From the NCBI GenBank assembly GCA_944325595.1, contig CALVAQ010000019.1:1-43227 (forward strand): a DNA stretch of 43,227 nucleotides, in the 5' to 3' direction. Position 1 is the stretch's first letter, and each line of letters opens with the position of its first letter. Positions 25,035-33,715 of this stretch are shown here, in pieces. A model generated the notes under the pieces. It ran no database searches, was not told the DNA's origin, and worked only from the letters and a program-made list of their open reading frames with translations. The stretch is from Candidatus Gastranaerophilales bacterium. Its GTDB lineage: Bacteria; Cyanobacteriota; Vampirovibrionia; Gastranaerophilales; Gastranaerophilaceae. A program made the position numbers and the translations under genes.

Positions 25035-25796
25035 ATGCAAAACTTTACTACAAATGCAATAAACTTGAAATCCTACAATCTCAGCGAAACTGACAAAATT
25101 GTTGTCATGTATTCAAAAGAAAACGGGATAATAAAGGGTGTCGCCAAAGGTGTCAAAAAAACAACAAGCAAACTCGGCGGCAGAATGGACATGCTTATTG
25201 CAAACAAACTGCTTATGAGAAAAGGCAAAAACCTGAACACAATATGTCAGGCAGAGTCTTTAAATACCTTCAAAAACACAAGAAAAGACATGGACAAGCT
25301 TTTCTTTTCGATTTACTGCTCGGAAATAGTAAACTGTTTCGGCGTAGAGAATGACCCGAACAGCGAGGAAATATACAACCTTTTGTACAAAACGCTTGAT
25401 GCAATTTCTTCTTCCGAAAACAAAGTGGAACTTTTGCTTTCCGTAATAAAATTCCAGCTCAAAATTATGCATATTGCAGGATACTCTCTGGAATTTGAAA
25501 CCTGTGTCTGCTGCGGCGGCACACCGGAGAAAGAAAACCTCTGGTTCTCTCCTCAAAACGGCGGTGTTGTATGCGAAGAATGCAAAAAACATGAAGCAAA
25601 AGCCGTAAAACTGCACTACAAAATCAGAGATTTCTTAAACACCCTTTTGCAATTGGATTTTGATACAAAAACCAGATATGATGAACTTGCAACAGAAAAG
25701 ATTTGCGATTTTTGTTTCAATCTTTTGAAGCAGCACGTAGAACAGTTTTCACCCAGAAAAATCAAATCGGGACAAATTCTTGAAATGACAAGATAA
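25035..25796 (+). CDS. recO: DNA repair protein RecO
   Basis: 253 residues. RecO anneals single strands and, with RecF/RecR, loads RecA on gapped DNA. An N-terminal OB fold (TNAINLKSYNLSETDKIVVMYSKENG) is followed by a helical domain and a zinc site CVCC...CEEC in the last third. The start is the ATG with GCGGGAGAA just upstream. It lies 41 nt after pilT and 21 nt before deoC. recF is in the same window (31540-32667). Confidence 0.94.
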   Translation: MQNFTTNAINLKSYNLSETDKIVVMYSKENGIIKGVAKGVKKTTSKLGGRMDMLIANKLLMRKGKNLNTICQAESLNTFKNTRKDMDKLFFSIYCSEIVNCFGVENDPNSEEIYNLLYKTLDAISSSENKVELLLSVIKFQLKIMHIAGYSLEFETCVCCGGTPEKENLWFSPQNGGVVCEECKKHEAKAVKLHYKIRDFLNTLLQLDFDTKTRYDELATEKICDFCFNLLKQHVEQFSPRKIKSGQILEMTR

Positions 25797-25817
25797 ACAA
25801 AAACAAAGGACAGGAAA

Positions 25818-26468
25818 ATGACAGATTTATCGAAATATATTGAACATACCCTCTTAAAACAGGATGCAAAGAAAGAAGAACTAAAAAAACTCTATGATGA
25901 GGCAAAAGAGCACAATTTCCTCGGAATTTGCGTAAATCCGGTAAATGTTGCAGATGCCAAACAGTATCTGAAAGATACCAATGTAACAATAGTGACTGTT
26001 GTGGGCTTTCCTCTCGGCGCAAACAGAAGTGATGTAAAAGCTTTCGAAACTCAAAAAGCCGTAGAAGACGGAGCAGATGAAATTGATATGGTTATCAATG
26101 TTTCAAAACTGAAAGACAAAGACTATGACTTTGTTAAAAAAGATATTGAAACAGTTAAAAAAGCATGCGCAGATAAACCCCTCAAGGTCATCTTAGAAAC
26201 AGACCTGCTGGAAAAAGAGGAAATTCAAAAAGCTTGCGAACTTTGCGTAGAGGCAAAAGCGGATTTTGTCAAAACATCAACCGGCTTTGTCAAAAACGGT
26301 ACCGGAGCAAAAGCTGAGGATGTAAAACTTATGGCACAAATCGTAAAACCTCACGGACTCAGAGTCAAAGCTTCAGCCGGTATACGGGACAAAGAAAAAG
26401 CCTTGGCTATGGTAGAAGCAGGTGCTGACAGACTCGGAACGAGTTCAGGCGTGGCAATAGTTTCATAA
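25818..26468 (+). CDS. deoC: Deoxyribose-phosphate aldolase
   Basis: 216 residues, TIM-barrel class I aldolase that cleaves 2-deoxyribose-5-phosphate to glyceraldehyde-3-phosphate and acetaldehyde. Family motifs are [10 protein letters not shown] at the N-terminus, EIDMVINV, the Schiff-base Lys in FVKTSTGF (near 154) and the proton-relay Lys in [10 protein letters not shown] (near 181). AAAGGACAGG precedes the ATG. hisF starts 13 nt downstream. Confidence 0.96.
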   Translation: MTDLSKYIEHTLLKQDAKKEELKKLYDEAKEHNFLGICVNPVNVADAKQYLKDTNVTIVTVVGFPLGANRSDVKAFETQKAVEDGADEIDMVINVSKLKDKDYDFVKKDIETVKKACADKPLKVILETDLLEKEEIQKACELCVEAKADFVKTSTGFVKNGTGAKAEDVKLMAQIVKPHGLRVKASAGIRDKEKALAMVEAGADRLGTSSGVAIVS

Positions 26469-26481
26469 AAAGAATCGGATT

Positions 26482-27237
26482 ATGCTGGCAAAAAGAATCA
26501 TACCATGCCTTGATGTCAAAGACGGACAAACGGTAAAAGGCGTAAATTTCGAAAATTTAAAATATGCGGGCGACCCTGTGTCTCTTGCAAAAAAATACAG
26601 CGATGACGGTGCTGATGAGCTTGTTTTTCTTGATATTACAGCGACAAACGAAGCCAGAAAGACAACACTTAACATGGTGGAACAGGTTGCAAAGCAGGTA
26701 TTTATCCCTTTCACGGTAGGCGGCGGTATAAAAACGATTGAAGATATGAGAGCTATTTTGCTTGCGGGAGCGGACAAGGTTTCTATAAACTCTCAGGCAG
26801 TCAAAAACCCGCAGCTTATAAAAGAGTCTTCCTCCTACTTCGGCTCGCAATGTATAGTAGTTGCCGTTGACGGGAAAAGGGTTGATGATGATTTTTATGT
26901 TTTTATTAATGCCGGTCAAAAAAATACCGGCATAAAGCTGCTCGACTGGGTAAAAGAAGTCCAAAACCTCGGAGCGGGAGAAATTCTTTTAACTTCGATG
27001 GATGCGGACGGGACACAAAAAGGTTTTGACATCGAAATGACAAAACTCGTTGTTGAAAACACAAATATTCCTGTAATTGCCTCAGGCGGCGCAGGAGCCG
27101 ATGCACAACATTTTTGCGATGTGTTTAAAAAAGCCGGCGCCGATGCTGCACTGGCGGCTTCCATTTTTCATTTCGGTACATTACCTGTTCCGAAACTAAA
27201 GCAGGAGCTTTCAAAACACAATATTTGTGTCAGATAA
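26482..27237 (+). CDS. hisF: Imidazole glycerol phosphate synthase, cyclase subunit
   Basis: 251 residues, the HisF (beta/alpha)8 barrel that, with HisH, makes imidazole glycerol phosphate and AICAR in histidine synthesis. The first catalytic Asp is in [10 protein letters not shown] (Asp11) and the second in VVAVDGKR (near 131). Phosphate-binding loops VGGGIKT and ASGGAGA are present. HisH and other his genes are not adjacent. It converges on infC with only 4 nt between stop codons. Confidence 0.97.
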   Translation: MLAKRIIPCLDVKDGQTVKGVNFENLKYAGDPVSLAKKYSDDGADELVFLDITATNEARKTTLNMVEQVAKQVFIPFTVGGGIKTIEDMRAILLAGADKVSINSQAVKNPQLIKESSSYFGSQCIVVAVDGKRVDDDFYVFINAGQKNTGIKLLDWVKEVQNLGAGEILLTSMDADGTQKGFDIEMTKLVVENTNIPVIASGGAGADAQHFCDVFKKAGADAALAASIFHFGTLPVPKLKQELSKHNICVR

Positions 27238-27241
27238 CAAT

Positions 27242-27778
27242 TTAGTTTGAGGGCGCAAGAATAATAATAATGTTTCTGCCTTCAATAGACGGCTTGCGTT
27301 CTACATTAATCGGCTCGTCCTGAAGATCAGTAATAAATCTGTTGGCAAGGTCAAAAGCAAGCTCTGTATGCTGCATCTCACGACCTCTTAACATGATAAC
27401 AATTTTTACCTTGTCACCTTGAGAAATAAATTTTTTGATATTTTTAATTCTTACATTGTAATCATGTACATCAATTTTGTACCTGATTTTTATTTCTTTT
27501 ACTTCAACAACATGTTGTTTTTTCTTTGCCTCTTTAGCCTTTTTCTCCATTTCATACTTGTATTTGCCGTAATTCATGATTTTGGCTACGGGCGGATTCT
27601 GGTTCGGAGAAACAATAACAAGGTCGAGATCTTTTTCATCGGCTAATTTTTGAGCCTGTATGGTCGGTATAACACCGAAATTTTCGCCTTCACTGCCTAT
27701 TAGTCTGACTTCTTTACATCTGATGTTTCTGTTAATAAGGGCTTGTTCTTTACCGCCTGAAAAATCTCTGCTAATAAT
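27242..27778 (-). CDS. infC: Translation initiation factor IF-3, AUU start codon
   Basis: 178 residues. IF-3 checks start codons on the 30S subunit. The N-terminal domain (ALINRNIRCKEVRLIGSEGENFGVI), linker (NPPVAKIMNYGKYKYEMEKKAKEA) and C-terminal domain (VIMLRGREMQHTELA) are complete. The reading frame has a TGA at 27790-27788 and then only AGG-AGA-ACG-ATT-ATT before the conserved part. No ATG, GTG or TTG can start it. AAGGAG (27788-27783) precedes two ATT codons at 27778 and 27775; spacing of 7 nt favours the second. An AUU start is well known for infC and allows autoregulation by IF-3. The rpmI and rplT genes that often follow are absent. Confidence 0.95.
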   Translation of the reverse strand: MISRDFSGGKEQALINRNIRCKEVRLIGSEGENFGVIPTIQAQKLADEKDLDLVIVSPNQNPPVAKIMNYGKYKYEMEKKAKEAKKKQHVVEVKEIKIRYKIDVHDYNVRIKNIKKFISQGDKVKIVIMLRGREMQHTELAFDLANRFITDLQDEPINVERKPSIEGRNIIIILAPSN

Positions 27779-27810
27779 CGTTCTCCTTCATTTTGTAAGA
27801 CAATACAGTT

Positions 27811-27840
27811 ATTGTAGTGTGCTAAAAACAGATTTGTCAA
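27811..27840 (-). promoter_or_regulatory. Sigma-70 promoter of infC
   Basis: On the - strand, a perfect TTGACA (27840-27835), an 18-nt spacer, then TACAAT (27816-27811). The leader to the AUU start is about 25-30 nt. A 6-codon ORF (ATG at 27791 to TAG at 27773-27771) includes the Shine-Dalgarno and overlaps the infC start. Confidence 0.75.
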
Positions 27841-27904
27841 CAATTATACGGAGTATAGACTCTGTATAAACCTCTTAAAATTATCCGGCAAAAACGATTT
27901 GGCT

Positions 27905-30160
27905 TTACAAAATATCCAGCGGGTCAACATCTACCGTGAGTTTTATGTCTTCGGGAAGTTTTATTTGCGACAAAAAAGAATGAACAAAGCGATGCCCTCT
28001 GTCTTCGAGTTTATTTTTTATCAAAATTTGAAAGCGATACCACTCCTGCAGCTTTTCAATAACGCATGCACCGGGTCCGAGAACAGCGAGCGGCTCTGAA
28101 ATCTGCATTTTGTCGATAACATCTTTCAACCGCATTGCAATTTCCTGTGCAGAACGTTCTGCCCTGTAACTGTTTTTTGATGAAAGAATTATACGGATAA
28201 TCTTGCTGAACGGCGGATAATCATAGTCTTCTCTGGATTGGATTTCTGTTGTATAAAAACTTTCATAGTTCTGTTCTTTTGCGGTTTCCAGGGCAAAAAA
28301 CTCGGGATTGTATGTTTGAAAATAGACTTCTCCCGGATTATCACCTCTGCCCGCACGACCTGCAACCTGTGTCAAAAGCTGAAAGCCTCTTTCGCTGGAG
28401 CGAAAGTCAGGAAGATTGAAGCTGTTGTCTGCATTAATCACACCGACGAGAGTGACATTCGGATTATCCAGTCCTTTTGCAAGCATTTGCGTTCCTATCA
28501 GAATATCTATATTCCCTTTGGAAAATTCATCAAGGATTTCTATATGTAGATTTTTCTTTGCCAGAGCATCACTGTCCAGCCGGACTATTTTTGCCTCGGG
28601 AAACAGTTTTTGTGCAATAATTTCAACTTTTTGTACACCGGTTCCGCAGTTTTTCAAAGCTTCACTGCCGCATTTCGGACATTGGGGCGGCATAGGCTCT
28701 TCATGTTCACAGTAGTGGCATTTGAGCGTTTGTGTCTGTGAATGAAAAATCAGAGGAATTGCGCATCTCGGACACTGTATAACCTCGCCGCAGGCAAGAC
28801 ACTGTGTGTATGTCGAAAATCCACGCCTGTTCAGCAGGATAATTGTCTGTTTTTTGTCTCTCAGATTATCTTCTATGGCTTTTACCAGTGCTCTTGAAAA
28901 AATTCCGTTGTTTGCTCTGAAACGCTCTTCTCTCATATCTATTACCCTGACTTTTGCCATGGGATAATCATTGTAGCGTTTTTTTAATTCAATCAAACTG
29001 TTTGAATTCTTTGCATAGTAATATGAACTGACATCAGGAGTAGCGCTCCCTAAAATCAGAGGGGCATTGTTGAGCTGCGCCAGTTTTTGGGCAACCATTC
29101 TGGCATCGTATCTCGGAGCGGGCATGGTCTGTTTGTAGGCGCTTTCATGTTCTTCATCTATGATAATAAGCCCGATATTTTTCAAAGGAGCAAAAACAGC
29201 AGAACGGGCTCCGGCAAGGATTTTTATTTCATTGTTTTTAATTTTCTGCCAGACATCAAATTTTTCTCCGTCAGAAATACTGGAATGCCAGATTGCTGTT
29301 TTTTCGGTACCGAATCGTTTTGCTATCCTTTTTGTTAAAACAGAAGCGAGCGCAATCTCTGGCGCAAGAAACAAAACATTTTTTCCCTGTTCAAGAACTT
29401 TTTTTATTGCTCTGAAATAGACCTCTGTCTTGCCTGAAGATGTGACACCGTGCAAAAGAATTTTTTCATACGAGCCGAGATGTTTTTCTATTTTCTCATA
29501 TGCCTGCTGCTGTTCTCGGGTAAGTTCCGGGAACTGTTCTTTTGTTTCTGCCGTTTTAAAAATATCCAGCGGATTTCTGTATACCTTTTCTTCAATGATT
29601 TTTAAACATCCTGCATCTTCAAGTTTTTTTATTGTGGTACGGGTTGTTTTTGCAAGCTTTTCAAAATCCGATAAACTTGTCCTGCCATTTTTTTCAAGCA
29701 ATTCAAGGATTTCTTTCTGTCTTCTGCCTGTATCGCCGTATGCGATGAATTCCACATACTTTTGGGTAAGTTCTTTTTTTGATTCATTCAAAAATTTCAT
29801 CGGAACAGCACACTCAATGACATTTTGAATAGAACAAAAGTAATAATCCGCTACCCACTCAAGAAACTTCAGATAATCAACATCAAAAATCGGAGTTGTA
29901 TCAAGAATTTTTGAAATATTTTTTGCTTTTATACCATCCGGAAGATAATTTGAAAATCCGACAACAAATGCGTTGATAAGCCCCATTCTTCCAAACGGAA
30001 CAAGCACTGGTTGTCCGATTTTTATTGCAGGTTTGAGTTCTTCCGGAATAAGATAGCTGAATGTTTTTACTCCGATACCTTTTATAGACGTAAGAACAAG
30101 GGCATATTTGTTCAACATGCCCTCTTGTTGTATTTCTGTTTTATCTGTTTTTTCTCTCAT
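27905..30160 (-). CDS. priA: Primosomal replication-restart helicase PriA
   Basis: 751 residues. PriA recognises stalled forks and reloads the replisome. An N-terminal DNA-binding domain is followed by a superfamily 2 helicase: Walker A GVTSSGKTEVY near 238 and IIIDEEHESAYKQ near 330. The zinc-binding insert has paired cysteines (CLAC, CPRC, CHYC, CPKC). GLDNPNVTLVGVINAD and QVAGRAGRG are C-terminal helicase motifs. The start codon is uncertain: the ATG at 30160 or an internal ATG at 30118. It lies 9 nt after the PC4-like gene, clearly one operon. Confidence 0.97.
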   Translation of the reverse strand: MREKTDKTEIQQEGMLNKYALVLTSIKGIGVKTFSYLIPEELKPAIKIGQPVLVPFGRMGLINAFVVGFSNYLPDGIKAKNISKILDTTPIFDVDYLKFLEWVADYYFCSIQNVIECAVPMKFLNESKKELTQKYVEFIAYGDTGRRQKEILELLEKNGRTSLSDFEKLAKTTRTTIKKLEDAGCLKIIEEKVYRNPLDIFKTAETKEQFPELTREQQQAYEKIEKHLGSYEKILLHGVTSSGKTEVYFRAIKKVLEQGKNVLFLAPEIALASVLTKRIAKRFGTEKTAIWHSSISDGEKFDVWQKIKNNEIKILAGARSAVFAPLKNIGLIIIDEEHESAYKQTMPAPRYDARMVAQKLAQLNNAPLILGSATPDVSSYYYAKNSNSLIELKKRYNDYPMAKVRVIDMREERFRANNGIFSRALVKAIEDNLRDKKQTIILLNRRGFSTYTQCLACGEVIQCPRCAIPLIFHSQTQTLKCHYCEHEEPMPPQCPKCGSEALKNCGTGVQKVEIIAQKLFPEAKIVRLDSDALAKKNLHIEILDEFSKGNIDILIGTQMLAKGLDNPNVTLVGVINADNSFNLPDFRSSERGFQLLTQVAGRAGRGDNPGEVYFQTYNPEFFALETAKEQNYESFYTTEIQSREDYDYPPFSKIIRIILSSKNSYRAERSAQEIAMRLKDVIDKMQISEPLAVLGPGACVIEKLQEWYRFQILIKNKLEDRGHRFVHSFLSQIKLPEDIKLTVDVDPLDIL

Positions 30161-30169
30161 GCCTTGTTT

Positions 30170-30409
30170 TTATTCTTCAACTGTCATGAGTTCTTTCATT
30201 GCTTCATCAACAGCATCTTTTAAGAGTTCAAGATTGTCCGGAGAAACAGTGACACCTTTTTTTGTGGGAAGCCAGTTAATTCCGTCATCTGTTGTGTAAT
30301 ATATTCTCAAATCGAGATAGCTTTTGCCTTTGTATTCGTTGATAGAAATTTGAAGCTGTTCTGTAGCGCTTCTCGGTATAGTAGCGATTAATTTCGGTTC
30401 TGCTGCCAT
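30170..30409 (-). CDS. PC4/YdbC-type single-stranded nucleic-acid-binding protein
   Basis: 79 residues with the compact PC4 (transcriptional coactivator p15) pattern: LQISINEYKGKSYLDLRIYYTTDDGINWLPTKKG is the beta-sheet region, followed by a C-terminal helix (NLELLKDAVDEAMKEL). Bacterial members bind ssDNA as dimers. The gene is first in a transcript with priA, which fits a role at exposed single strands during replication restart (inference). GGAG lies about 10 nt before the ATG. Confidence 0.9.
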   Translation of the reverse strand: MAAEPKLIATIPRSATEQLQISINEYKGKSYLDLRIYYTTDDGINWLPTKKGVTVSPDNLELLKDAVDEAMKELMTVEE

Positions 30410-30490
30410 AATTTATACTCCTCTTTTTGTACCAATCCGACAGGATATTATTGTAGCATAAATTTCTGTCTTTATTACTTCAAAAAAAAA

Positions 30491-30499
30491 TGATATATT
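30491..30499 (+). promoter_or_regulatory. Extended -10 promoter, leaderless GNAT-like gene
   Basis: TGA followed by TATATT (30494-30499), ending 7 nt before the ATG at 30507. Transcription should start at the ATG, and no Shine-Dalgarno is present. Confidence 0.6.
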
Positions 30500-30506
30500 A
30501 TTTACT

Positions 30507-31520
30507 ATGGCAAAGATTAGAGGTCTGGCTCTGCCGGACATACCAAAACTCAAAAAAATGATATCTATGATATCAAATATGAACAGCGCTGATGCAGGTT
30601 TTGGCTACAAATCTTATGTACCGTTTCCGCTCAATCTCATCAACAGACTGCTGCCTTTGAGCTGCAAATTTGCCCCTGATTCATATATTGCCATAGAAGA
30701 TGACAAGATTTGCGGGCTTGTCACACTGAAGGCACAGGAAAAAAATCCTCAAAGCTGGAGGATTACAAAACTGTTTCTTGACGAAAACGGATACGATGTC
30801 GGCAGACAGCTGGTAAGTTTTGTTATTGCCCGATATGGAGCAATGGGGGCAAACACTTTTTCCGTAAAAGTTGATGAAAATCATGAAGAGCTTTTGGAAC
30901 TCTTTTCAAAAGGCTGCGGCTTCAGGGTTTGTGCTTCCGAACAACTATGGAAAATGACGGAATTTAAAGTCGGCAGCTCAAGTCTGGATAAAGGCTTTTT
31001 CCGTCCCTTCAAAGATGCCGATTCAAAAGCTGCTGCATCAATACACAATGATTTGATTTTCCCTCATTTCAGATATTCTCTCGCAAAAAAGCCCGAGGAA
31101 TATGAAAATATAATTTTCAGCGGACTGCACAAAACTTCTTACTTCAAATACGTAATAGAGGACGGAAGTGAACATGCAATAAAAGGATATTTTTGTATTC
31201 AAACAGACGACAACGAAAACTTCACCCTCGATGTTGACCTTGTAAGCGCTTTTGACGGGTATCTTGAAGATGTAATAAATTTTTCTATCAGCCAGATTAT
31301 GATGAGAAGAAAAAAATTCAATCTCTATTTTTTGAACAAAAAATACCAGACAAACGGCGCCAAGACAGAAAAATTCCTGTCGGAAAACGGTTTTAAAAAT
31401 GTAAAAAATCAAATCATTCTCGTAAAAGATTATTACAAAAGAATCGCAGAGGATGAAAGATACTCAAAACCGGCAATTGCTTTTTCCGAAATAACAAGAA
31501 AACCTGCATTTAAAATATAA
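30507..31520 (+). CDS. GNAT-like acetyltransferase family protein, probably tandem
   Basis: 337 residues. The first half (1-155) fits a GNAT N-acetyltransferase: YIAIEDDKICGLVTLKAQ is the central strand pair, WRITKLFLDENGYDVGRQLVSFVI corresponds to the acetyl-CoA pyrophosphate loop and helix region, and GCGFRVCASEQLWKM is the late strand. The canonical Q/RxxGxG/A is only partly kept (NGYDVG). The second half (160-337) has a similar strand pattern with ENGFKNVKNQIILVK near the end, suggesting a duplicated and degenerate GNAT domain. The substrate is unknown. Confidence 0.7.
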   Translation: MAKIRGLALPDIPKLKKMISMISNMNSADAGFGYKSYVPFPLNLINRLLPLSCKFAPDSYIAIEDDKICGLVTLKAQEKNPQSWRITKLFLDENGYDVGRQLVSFVIARYGAMGANTFSVKVDENHEELLELFSKGCGFRVCASEQLWKMTEFKVGSSSLDKGFFRPFKDADSKAAASIHNDLIFPHFRYSLAKKPEEYENIIFSGLHKTSYFKYVIEDGSEHAIKGYFCIQTDDNENFTLDVDLVSAFDGYLEDVINFSISQIMMRRKKFNLYFLNKKYQTNGAKTEKFLSENGFKNVKNQIILVKDYYKRIAEDERYSKPAIAFSEITRKPAFKI

Positions 31521-31539
31521 TTTTTTGAAAACAATGTTT

Positions 31540-32667
31540 TTACACAAGCCTGCCTTCTGAAATTTTGAAAATTTCAACATCTTTCAAATACTCATCATCA
31601 AAATGCAGTGTATCAACAGAGGTTATTATCGTCTGAGTATTTTGTCCTATTGCGTTTAAAAGATAATTCTGCCTGATATTATCCAGCTCGGCAAGCACAT
31701 CGTCCAAAAGCAAAACGGGAGTGTCATCTATCTTTTGTTTTACCAGTTCAAGTTCCGCAAGCTTTAAACTCAGCACAATAGTTCTTTGCTGCCCCTGTGA
31801 AGCGAACTTTTTGGCATCCGTACCGTTTATAAAAAACGAAACATCGTCTCTGTGCGATCCGACAAGAGACTGTGCACGAATAATTTCTTCAAGTTTCCGC
31901 TCTTTTAGTTTTTCTTCAAAACATTTTGCTATAGACTCAACAGATATATCTCCTGTCTTTGAAAAATCCATATCACCTGTTACGGTTGAATTGTAAGTCG
32001 TTGTCAAAACCTCATGTTCTGCAATCTGCATATGTTTTTCCATTGCAATTTTTTGAATTTCTTTCAAAAACTTCAACCGCAAAAGAATTATATTACTGCC
32101 CGCAACGACAAGCTGGGTATTAAAAACATCCAAAAGAGAGGTATCTGCGTTTATGTTTCCTTTTATTTCTTTCAGATGGTTATTCTTTTGAACACGTATC
32201 TTGTTGTATTTTGAAATCCTGTCCGGATATGCCGGATAAATCTGGCTGATTGCCATATCAAGCCAGCTTCGTCTGTCATCAGGTACACCTCTCAAAAGCA
32301 GTAAATCATTTACGGAAAAAGAAACAACAGAAAAGTTCGAACAAAAATCCGCTGATTTTGATTTTTTTACGCCGTTAACCTTCAACTCTTTTCTTTTTGG
32401 CGGGTTAATCAAAACCTCGAGTTCTCTTTCCGTATCATTCTTTTCGACAACAGCCTTGAGTTTTGCAAAATCTTTGTTCCAAAAAATCAGTTCACTGTCT
32501 GTTTTTGCTCTGGTTGAATCAAGACAGGAAATGTAATATATGGACTCGAGCAGATTTGTTTTTCCCTGTGCGTTTTTTCCTATCAGAAGAATTTTGTCGG
32601 CAGAAAAATCAAGGTGCAAATCCTCGTAGTTTCTGAAATTTTTGAGTTCAATCGACTTGATAAACAT
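31540..32667 (-). CDS. recF: DNA replication/repair protein RecF
   Basis: 375 residues, SMC-like ATPase that with RecO/RecR directs RecA to single-strand gaps. The N-terminal IKSIELKNFRNYEDLHLDF leads to Walker A GKNAQGKTNLLES (34-46). The ABC signature is ASQGQQRTIVLSLKLAE and Walker B is PVLLLDDVLAELD. It stands away from dnaA/dnaN/gyrB. The start at 32667 sits 6 nt after a perfect extended -10 box, so the mRNA is probably leaderless. Confidence 0.97.
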   Translation of the reverse strand: MFIKSIELKNFRNYEDLHLDFSADKILLIGKNAQGKTNLLESIYYISCLDSTRAKTDSELIFWNKDFAKLKAVVEKNDTERELEVLINPPKRKELKVNGVKKSKSADFCSNFSVVSFSVNDLLLLRGVPDDRRSWLDMAISQIYPAYPDRISKYNKIRVQKNNHLKEIKGNINADTSLLDVFNTQLVVAGSNIILLRLKFLKEIQKIAMEKHMQIAEHEVLTTTYNSTVTGDMDFSKTGDISVESIAKCFEEKLKERKLEEIIRAQSLVGSHRDDVSFFINGTDAKKFASQGQQRTIVLSLKLAELELVKQKIDDTPVLLLDDVLAELDNIRQNYLLNAIGQNTQTIITSVDTLHFDDEYLKDVEIFKISEGRLV

Positions 32668-32673
32668 AGTTTG

Positions 32674-32682
32674 ATTATATCA
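32674..32682 (-). promoter_or_regulatory. Extended -10 promoter of recF, leaderless
   Basis: On the - strand, TGA then a perfect TATAAT (32679-32674), six bases before the ATG at 32667. No Shine-Dalgarno lies between. Confidence 0.65.
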
Positions 32683-32693
32683 TCTCAAAGGTA

Positions 32694-33608
32694 TTATGCA
32701 GCATTTGTGGTATGAGAAATCAAAGAGCCGATTTCCTGTATGCCTTTTTGGAGCACATCTTTGTATTTTTCATAAAATCCTCCGTCTCTTTGTACGGCTT
32801 TCAAATCCGCTTCAGCAAATATACAGAGCATTTTAAAGATATTGCCTTCTTTTAGAATGTCCGCAAACTCGTCCGCTGTTGTAATTTTCTTGTTGTATCT
32901 TTCCAGCCAGTCATGATGCCTGATTAAAAGACAAATTTTGCTCTTTTCGTTCAACGGTATATTCAATTTATTCAAAATGAAACCTGCATCTCTTGCAGAA
33001 CATGCCGGATGAGACTTGTCTATTTCGCCCTCTTTTTTGGTAATATCGTGCAGCAAAACGGAAATCTGCAGTGCATATCTGTCATTTTGCGGAAGTTTTG
33101 GGTACTGCGGATTTTGAATGACACCCTGCAGCACTTTCAGTGTATGAATATCTACCGTATAGCTATGCGTGTGATGCTGGATTTTGCCGATTGTTGTCAA
33201 AAACTCGGGCAGCGCTTTTGCAATAATATTCATATGTCTAGAAAGAGACGGATAATTTTTTACGGTTATGCGGTTCTCGTTCACAAATTTTTCAACAAGA
33301 GCAAAAACTTTTTTGTATTCCAAAGAACCTTCTTTATCAAGATTCAGCGCCGAGGGATAGCCTTTTATTGAGATAAAATCAATATTTTTGTCAAGCACAA
33401 ATCCAAAAAGACCTGTTATATTTGTCTTTTGATTTTCAGAAAGATTTTTTAACACATTTTCAACATCAAGGATAAATTTTCTTCTCGGATAGTCCTGTAT
33501 CAAACAAAAATCAGGCTTTGCCAAATCAGCACAAAAAAACTCACCTTGAGGATTTTCCAAATCATTGAGTGTCTTTAAAAACCTGTTTGTAATATCTTCG
33601 GCAGTCAT
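32694..33608 (-). CDS. HD-domain phosphohydrolase-like protein
   Basis: 304 residues from the ATG at 33608 (MTAEDITNRF). An in-frame ATG at 33626 lies upstream of or inside the promoter and is not used here. The HD motif is in LLHDITKKEGEID near 190, with a further His pair in RHHDWLERY near 244. The metal-dependent fold is otherwise like the HD domains appended to CCA-adding enzymes or of stand-alone phosphohydrolases; no nucleotidyltransferase domain is visible. The substrate is unknown. It lies 26 nt upstream of recF on the same strand. Confidence 0.8.
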   Translation of the reverse strand: MTAEDITNRFLKTLNDLENPQGEFFCADLAKPDFCLIQDYPRRKFILDVENVLKNLSENQKTNITGLFGFVLDKNIDFISIKGYPSALNLDKEGSLEYKKVFALVEKFVNENRITVKNYPSLSRHMNIIAKALPEFLTTIGKIQHHTHSYTVDIHTLKVLQGVIQNPQYPKLPQNDRYALQISVLLHDITKKEGEIDKSHPACSARDAGFILNKLNIPLNEKSKICLLIRHHDWLERYNKKITTADEFADILKEGNIFKMLCIFAEADLKAVQRDGGFYEKYKDVLQKGIQEIGSLISHTTNAA

Positions 33609-33614
33609 ACTTAT

Positions 33615-33623
33615 ATAATACCA
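33615..33623 (-). promoter_or_regulatory. Extended -10 promoter of the HD gene, leaderless
   Basis: On the - strand, TGG then TATTAT (33620-33615), six bases before the ATG at 33608. No Shine-Dalgarno is present. This favours the 33608 start over 33626. Confidence 0.6.
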
Positions 33624-33674
33624 CATTGCGCAAAAATTATTCCGTCACGGGAAGTCTACACAAATTTTTTTTGA

Positions 33675-33683
33675 TGATAAAAT
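33675..33683 (+). promoter_or_regulatory. Extended -10 promoter of lysS
   Basis: TGA then TAAAAT (33678-33683). The lysS start at 33716 has AGAGGA (33702-33707) 8 nt upstream, so this mRNA has a short leader with a Shine-Dalgarno. Confidence 0.55.
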
Positions 33684-33715
33684 ATTTGTAACGAACATAA
33701 AAAGAGGAATTGAGA

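Noticed and set aside
33609..33626. Upstream ATG for the HD-domain gene
   Set aside because: The extended -10 box (33615-33623) lies within this stretch, so transcription would start after that ATG.
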